Assembly: GCA_013399115.1 (NCBI GenBank)
Contig: VXAA01005608.1
Span: forward strand, 112,212-176,211
Direction: 5' to 3'
From: Anseranas semipalmata
Taxonomy: Eukaryota; Chordata; Aves; Anseriformes; Anseranatidae
Length of the DNA: 64,000 nt
In this document: positions 60,501-64,000 of the stretch, in pieces
Position numbering within the stretch: position 1 is the first letter of the stretch
Layout: each line of letters starts with the position of its first letter
The notes under the pieces: generated by a model
Databases searched by the model: none
What the model was told of the DNA's origin: nothing
The model's input: only the letters and a program-made list of their open reading frames with translations
Made by a program: the position numbers and the translations under genes

Positions 60501-63500
60501 AGCTGCATGTCATTGTATTAGCACAGTTTTGCTAAATTAATTAGAAAAGGCACACCCATTACAGCGCTCATCCTGTTTTTTAGCCACATCAAATACCTTC
60601 ACCTTGCTGTCAATATATCTAGTTTCTGTTTTACACACAGAAGACGGTAAGAAGGGAATTGCTCAAGCCAAGATTGTGCATATGAGGAGCATGAATCTGT
60701 CATTCAGCCCAGACTGGCTCTCGGCCTGAATCTATCCTTTTTTGGGCAGACTGCTGAGACATTTTGAATTTAAAAGGGCTGGGGCATTTTTCCTTCATGT
60801 CCTCTCATATTTCTTGCTCTCAAAGCCCAAACTACGACTTTTTGTTCATTGTAGGTGTCTTCTGCAAAGCCAGCTTCAGCCTGACTACCTCCAAAACATT
60901 TCAGGCAAGTGTTTTTTTGTTTTGTTTTGTTTTTCACTTTTAGAGCCAAGAGCTGTGGTTCTGAGCGTTAAATCTCAGAACTTTGAGGGTCTGTTTTTCT
61001 GCTTAAAAAAAAAAAAAAGTTGCTCTTTTTTGTTGTTTAGCAGTGTGAATTTCCATTGCATAAAGTCCCAGTTTCCAAAATGTTCGTATTTTACCTTTTC
61101 TGCTGTATTTCTTCAGTTAATACTTTACAATTCTGCCTGTAAGTGAAGTAGTTTTCGTTTCTCTATTGCCTACACGTTTTGCCATTTCTAACACGACAGT
61201 ACTGTAACCCATTTGTTTTCTCAGTGCATCTTTCAGCATCACTTGTTCTTCACAGTGCAGATGTCTAATGCAGATCAAGGCAGGCACTGCAGTATATTCT
61301 GTTCCAAAAGATATCCCCACCTCCTCATTTGTTTTGCAACATGGCTATCAAAGCATTAAGTAAATAACATAATAGTTAGCATATATCCATTGTTTTACAT
61401 ATTCAGAATGGTTTAGAGATGTTACTTAATTTCTTCACATGCTACTCCTGTGAAGTAGACACAGAGGCGATCATTTTATGTGGAAGAAAACTGAACTGCA
61501 GCTACAAAGCAAGTCAATAGCTAAACTAAATAATCCAATTGACAGCCCTTACTCAATTTCCAGGGACAGAATTAATTCTATTTATAAGGAAGAAACAGAC
61601 AAACAAAAATTTCAGACCACCTTCTGCAAACAAACAAAACACAGACTAAACTTTGATCACTGCTTTTTCTCCCTGAGCCCGTAGCCCCGATCCAAAGCTC
61701 GAGTTCTCTCCCTTAACGCTCACACCACCCGCACGGCTCACTGGTCAATGCAATCTTCAAAGTTTCCCATCTTGAACAATTTATTTTCAGGAACAAAGCC
61801 TGGAAAAGGTCCAAAAACCCAGTGTGGGTTGGCAGCGGCTCAGGATGCTGTCTAGGTGCGTCTGGCTTGCCCAACTAACAACTCTTTCCACTTCCTCCAC
61901 TCAGAGTACATTTGTATTTTGCTGTACTGCAGCGAGCCAGGTATTAACTTCTATTCCTTCATTTCTAAAAAGGCTACCGGTTTCTCCCACCAGATCCCCA
62001 ACTTTATGAGCTGTCAGACATTCTGATTTTTAGCTGGTGGCTGAGAATCCGATAGCAAAAGTACAGTTTAGGATTTACGGCTGGGAAAACAATTTCCCAA
62101 AATATCTGCATGACTGGAACGCAGAACTACACCACATTATAACAGTGAGTATTCTTGCTCAAAATGGAAGTGCTAAACTTCAAGCACGGCTCTATGCCTG
62201 AGACGATCCAAGAAACTTCCGAGTAGCGGGGCTCGCTCACGGCTGTGCAGGCAGAGCAGCCGTCTCCTTCCCTCTCCTCTTCCCCCTCCAGGTAGCACCC
62301 GCCACAATGCGGATTTGTCGTTCAGCTCTGCTTTTAAAACAAATTCCACCCGATGCTGCAATCGGGACAGTTTCCCAGCTGCTGCCCTCCAGTTGTTAAA
62401 TCCTGAAAGGCGTCCCTCTGAAGATTATTACACTGATTTTTCATGTGCAGAAACACAGAGGGAAATAAACATTAATGTTAACCTAACAGTATTGTTCAAA
62501 CAGTAAGAAATCCTCCCCTTCCCTCCTCCTCCTGCTGCCTAAAACTGCAAAAATTAAATCCATAAGGGCATTTATAGAGAATATCTTATTTGGGGAACAA
62601 AACAAAAGTGACTGACACAGTTATTTGTCATTGCTGGTAAATAAATTTGCGCAGCTTACAATGTTTACCCTGGAGTACCGGCGGAAGATCCATTCGTGAT
62701 GCATTAGAAACGAGCCTCAATGACAAACTTCAGCTCTCCGCTCCAGCAAAGCTGATGTATTGACTAGACAGGTAGATATTAGGTACTCTGACTGTCTGGA
62801 TGCTATGGAAATCACGCTGCACGCATCTGACCATTGTCAATGGCAGAAGACAAGTACCGGCCTCATTCTTATTCTACCCAGGAAAAAGGCCTCGTCTGCA
62901 TTAGCCTTTTTACTGAAAGGCTGCCATATTTGTCAGTTCAGACGCATGTAAGATAAGCTCCTTCCCCGTTATCTAATATTTCACCAGGCAGTGGAAACGA
63001 AGGATAAGCAGAGCCTAATAGTCTATGTGGGCAGGAGATGTTGAATGCTGTCAAGCTCAGCACAAGGCTTGGATGCCCGAGACAAGGGGAAGTTTACAGC
63101 AGAAGCTAATCACTTCATTTTGAGGAAAAAAAAAAACTCATAGGGATTTGGAGAAACCATTATGACTTATCCCGACTATGCAGCAAGCCAGAAGACAAAT
63201 GTAAAACCCTTAGTGCAGCATTGCACTCGGTGCTGCTCCCTCCCTGTAACGTAGGTACCACTCGGCTAAAATTGCAGTCCAGTCAAAGAGGATTAAAGGG
63301 GGGAGCTGTAAAACCGCTGCCTTCCCTGAGCGGCTGCAGGAAACGGAAGGGGAGGCAGGGAGGAGCGAAATGAAAAACCAAATTCTGCCTTCTCGGCGTG
63401 TTCTGGCACAGCAGCCACCAGGAAAGTCAAAAGCGCGGTCGCAGCCTGGCTTACCTGAGCGCTCCCCCTCTGTGACTACGCAGGCTTTTATGCTGCTCGA

Positions 63501-63512
63501 TGCGGATATCAT
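35966..63512 (-). CDS. LDLRAD4: LDLRAD4 gene (membrane-bound TGF-beta/SMAD inhibitor), short-isoform exons
   Basis: Minus-strand exons 48312-48466, 37783-37836 and 35966-36508 join in frame to give the transmembrane and whole cytoplasmic part of LDLRAD4 (C18orf1), a relative of PMEPA1/TMEPAI. Either candidate first exon (51248-51317 or 63455-63512) completes an open frame, of 273 or 269 codons. The protein sits in endosomal or other membranes. Its cytoplasmic SIM motif (PPNR) binds SMAD2/3 and keeps them from receptor activation, while its PY motifs bind NEDD4-family ubiquitin ligases. The LDL-receptor class A exon of the long isoform was not found here. The C-terminal GNLV and the [14 protein letters not shown] block distinguish it from PMEPA1. 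Confidence 0.95.
36509..37782 (-). other. LDLRAD4: LDLRAD4 intron
   Basis: Lies between a GTACAG donor and a CATTGCAG acceptor on the minus strand. I see no repeat family or further exon in it. Confidence 0.85.
37783..37836 (-). CDS. LDLRAD4: LDLRAD4 54-base exon coding [18 protein letters not shown]
   Basis: Minus-strand acceptor TTCTGCATTCCAG, 18 complete codons (phase 0 at both ends), donor GAG|GTACAG. The peptide closely matches the EGCLWPS block of LDLRAD4 and PMEPA1. Because the exon is a multiple of three in phase 0, skipping it preserves the frame. As I recall, human LDLRAD4 isoforms differ by 18 residues (306 and 288), which fits alternative use of this exon. Its upstream intron end carries a duplicated pyrimidine-rich tract. 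Confidence 0.95.
37850..37904 (-). repeat. Direct repeat of a 21-base T-rich tract just upstream of the 54-base exon
   Basis: The plus-strand copies at 37850-37870 and 37884-37904 are identical over 21 bases (GAAAACAACAAATGAGTAAA plus one A). On the minus strand each reads as a pyrimidine-rich segment with TTTTACTCAT, a plausible branch-point context, followed by TTGTTGTTTTC. The exon acceptor lies 14 bases beyond the nearer copy. Confidence 0.9.
39542..39559. repeat. (CT)n microsatellite
   Basis: About nine TC dinucleotides in a row within the LDLRAD4 intron. Confidence 0.9.
41676..41835. repeat. 34-bp GC-rich minisatellite, about four units
   Basis: Units begin at 41676, 41710, 41744 and 41778. 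Each is GGGGGCCTCCTCCATGAG followed by GGAGCCACTGCCCTGA. The first three are identical; the fourth breaks into shorter GCCGCCATGAGGGGG repeats at 41802-41835. Because 34 is not a multiple of three, each unit shifts frame, so the long frames across it on either strand are not protein repeats. Confidence 0.95.
41825..42044 (+). CDS. Candidate CpG-rich first exon on the plus strand, antisense in an LDLRAD4 intron
   Basis: An ATG at 41825 in near-perfect Kozak context (GCCGCCATGAGG) opens 73 codons. A second in-frame ATG at 41870 starts [19 protein letters not shown]. The frame reaches a strong double donor (CCCAG|GTAGGTAAG) at 42045 in phase 1. The region is CG-rich like a promoter island. An ATG at 41808 in the same type of context makes a six-codon upstream frame. 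I recognise no family; the peptide is Ala/Pro/Gly/Arg-rich, as chance GC-rich frames are. It could be the first exon of an antisense RNA with no protein. No following exon was identified. Confidence 0.3.
43005..43085. repeat. (TA)n/(TG)n microsatellite
   Basis: Alternating TA, TG and CA stretches over about 80 bases, with self-complementary TATATA segments. Confidence 0.9.
48312..48466 (-). CDS. LDLRAD4: LDLRAD4 transmembrane exon
   Basis: Minus-strand acceptor TTTGTTTTAG, then CT completing a codon, then 51 codons to ACG|GTGAGT. The exon starts in phase 1 and ends in phase 0. It codes [19 protein letters not shown], continuing [18 protein letters not shown], then the basic stretch [14 protein letters not shown]. 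The roughly 21-residue Ile/Val helix (residues 29-49 in the short model) followed by basic residues fits a single-pass protein with a cytoplasmic C-terminus. It is nearly identical to human LDLRAD4 and PMEPA1 as I recall them. Confidence 0.97.
48467..51247 (-). other. LDLRAD4: LDLRAD4 intron upstream of the transmembrane exon
   Basis: Mostly ordinary sequence, GC-rich beyond 50.2 kb where it enters the CpG island. A single N in an A run at 49597 marks an assembly ambiguity. I found no LDL-receptor class A coding block in it. Confidence 0.7.
51248..51317 (-). CDS. LDLRAD4: Candidate alternative first coding exon of LDLRAD4 (CpG island)
   Basis: On the minus strand an ATG at 51317 opens 23 codons ([20 protein letters not shown] then LER) plus one base, ending at a GAAAGAG|GTACTC donor. 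It ends in phase 1, exactly what the transmembrane exon needs; the joined codon is GCT (Ala). The resulting protein is 273 residues with a short outside segment bearing one NST glycosylation sequon. PMEPA1 also has an NSTA sequence in its short N-terminus as I remember. The frame stays open upstream of the ATG into the gap, so the true start could be earlier. Confidence 0.5.
51441..52116. other. Assembly gap (676 N)
   Basis: Continuous N inside the most CG-rich part of the window. Translated frames that span it are meaningless. Confidence 1.
52356..52661 (+). ncRNA. Candidate divergent transcript first exon on the right side of the CpG island
   Basis: GC-rich plus-strand sequence ends at a strong donor (CAGCGCCAG|GTAAGA) at 52662. 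It lies on the opposite side of the CpG island from the LDLRAD4 first-exon candidate and points away from it, as divergent promoter transcripts do. All three plus-strand frames are open over much of it, so no single protein frame is favoured. Confidence 0.2.
63455..63512 (-). CDS. LDLRAD4: Second candidate alternative first coding exon of LDLRAD4
   Basis: On the minus strand an ATG at 63512 (context AGCACCATGA) opens 19 codons ([19 protein letters not shown]) plus one base, ending at a consensus CTCAG|GTAAGC donor. It ends in phase 1 and joins the transmembrane exon as GCT (Ala), giving a 269-residue protein. The peptide has no signal sequence or LDL-receptor module, as in short LDLRAD4/PMEPA1 isoforms that begin shortly before the membrane helix. 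A T-rich segment (TTAATTTTATC on minus) lies about 15 bases before the ATG, and no clear promoter is visible. Confidence 0.5.
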
Positions 63513-64000
63513 GGTGCTAAGGGAGTCCAGATAAAATTAAGACACCCCGTTTCCAAGCTCACAGCGTAAGCACGATTGAACAGCATGCCAGCTTAGCAGA
63601 TACACCATCTCAAACAGTAGTGACTGTACAGCAGCACTACTCGATTTTAATGCCCTGACGCGAGAATCAAACCGTAGTTACACAGAACTGCAACCCTACT
63701 GTAAGCTTTGAACATCGGTACACCCAAACCGGGTATGTTCAGCAGTGTAAAGGGACTCTTGGTGTAAAGCCTGCACTTAATGCCTCACCTGGCTGCCCAT
63801 AACAACTCCCACCCTCCCTGCGGTCACCAGCCATGGCCGCTGCCGGCTGCACCCAACGTGTGGGCCCACGGTGGTGGCCCTGTCGCGGCACCCGCCTGTC
63901 CCCATCCCATGGTGAAGACGGTCACAGGAGGCCTGTTCTCGGCCAGCCACACGCTCCCGGGCGTCAGCACTCGCTTTGCCCACAGAGGAGGCCAACTGGG
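63513..64000. other. Right edge of window, upstream of the second first-exon candidate
   Basis: I see no gene here. The sequence becomes GC-rich after 63.78 kb. Confidence 0.5.

Larger units (their letters stand above)
51318..63454. other. LDLRAD4 5' region between candidate first exons
   Basis: Apart from the CpG island and gap, this is ordinary non-coding DNA. A short AT-rich direct repeat of AATTATGAAGAATT lies at about 53495-53545. A-run and T-run tracts occur at 54200, 58303 and 61005. I found no LDL-receptor class A exon and no other gene. Long frames at 52.4-53.0, 54.5, 58.5 and 59.3-60.1 kb occur in GC-rich patches on both strands and are not supported. Confidence 0.45.

Overview
The window is draft vertebrate nuclear DNA, almost certainly from a bird. 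Genes are split by introns with GT/AG splice sites. A CR1 retroposon with the avian 8-bp tail lies at 18655-18883. The two recognisable genes are tail to tail, as I remember their orthologues on human 18p11.21. Almost all long open frames here are chance frames in GC-rich or repetitive DNA. Recognised coding sequence is under 2 kb of the 64 kb. A 676-base run of N (51441-52116) and single Ns near 23563 and 49597 mark gaps.

Layout. 1-9535: AT-rich DNA upstream of, or in the first intron of, FAM210A. It holds three exon-like segments of an unrecognised gene: 7240-7430 on the minus strand, 7757-7879 and 8223-8341 on the plus strand. 9536-14.6 kb: the three coding exons of FAM210A (plus strand, 286 codons), a mitochondrial membrane protein whose coiled-coil tail carries a freshly expanded 33-bp/11-residue repeat. 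14.6-26.3 kb: between genes. Its core (17.13-20.41 kb) is a tandem array of about 100 units of 30 bp, interrupted by the CR1 copy. 26.3-35.9 kb: probable 3' UTR or downstream flank of LDLRAD4, with a small CpG island at 28.3-28.75 kb. 35966-63512: LDLRAD4 on the minus strand, with the last coding exon, an 18-codon exon, the transmembrane exon and two candidate alternative first exons (51248-51317 in a CpG island, 63455-63512). Both first exons end in the phase the transmembrane exon needs. The LDL-receptor class A exon of the long isoform was not found and may lie beyond the right edge.

Roles. FAM210A acts in the mitochondrial inner membrane and supports mitochondrial protein synthesis. LDLRAD4 is a single-pass membrane protein that restrains TGF-beta signalling by holding SMAD2/3 (PPNR motif) and recruiting NEDD4-family ligases (two PY motifs). 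They are neighbours by conserved synteny, not an operon.

The most unusual observation is the 30-bp array. Nearly every position that varies between units alternates between CA and TG at the same dinucleotide. That is the pattern left when a CpG decays on one strand or the other. The array therefore looks like the remains of a very CpG-dense, heavily methylated minisatellite with about six CpGs per unit. The same process explains why several reading frames stay open through it without any need for protein coding.
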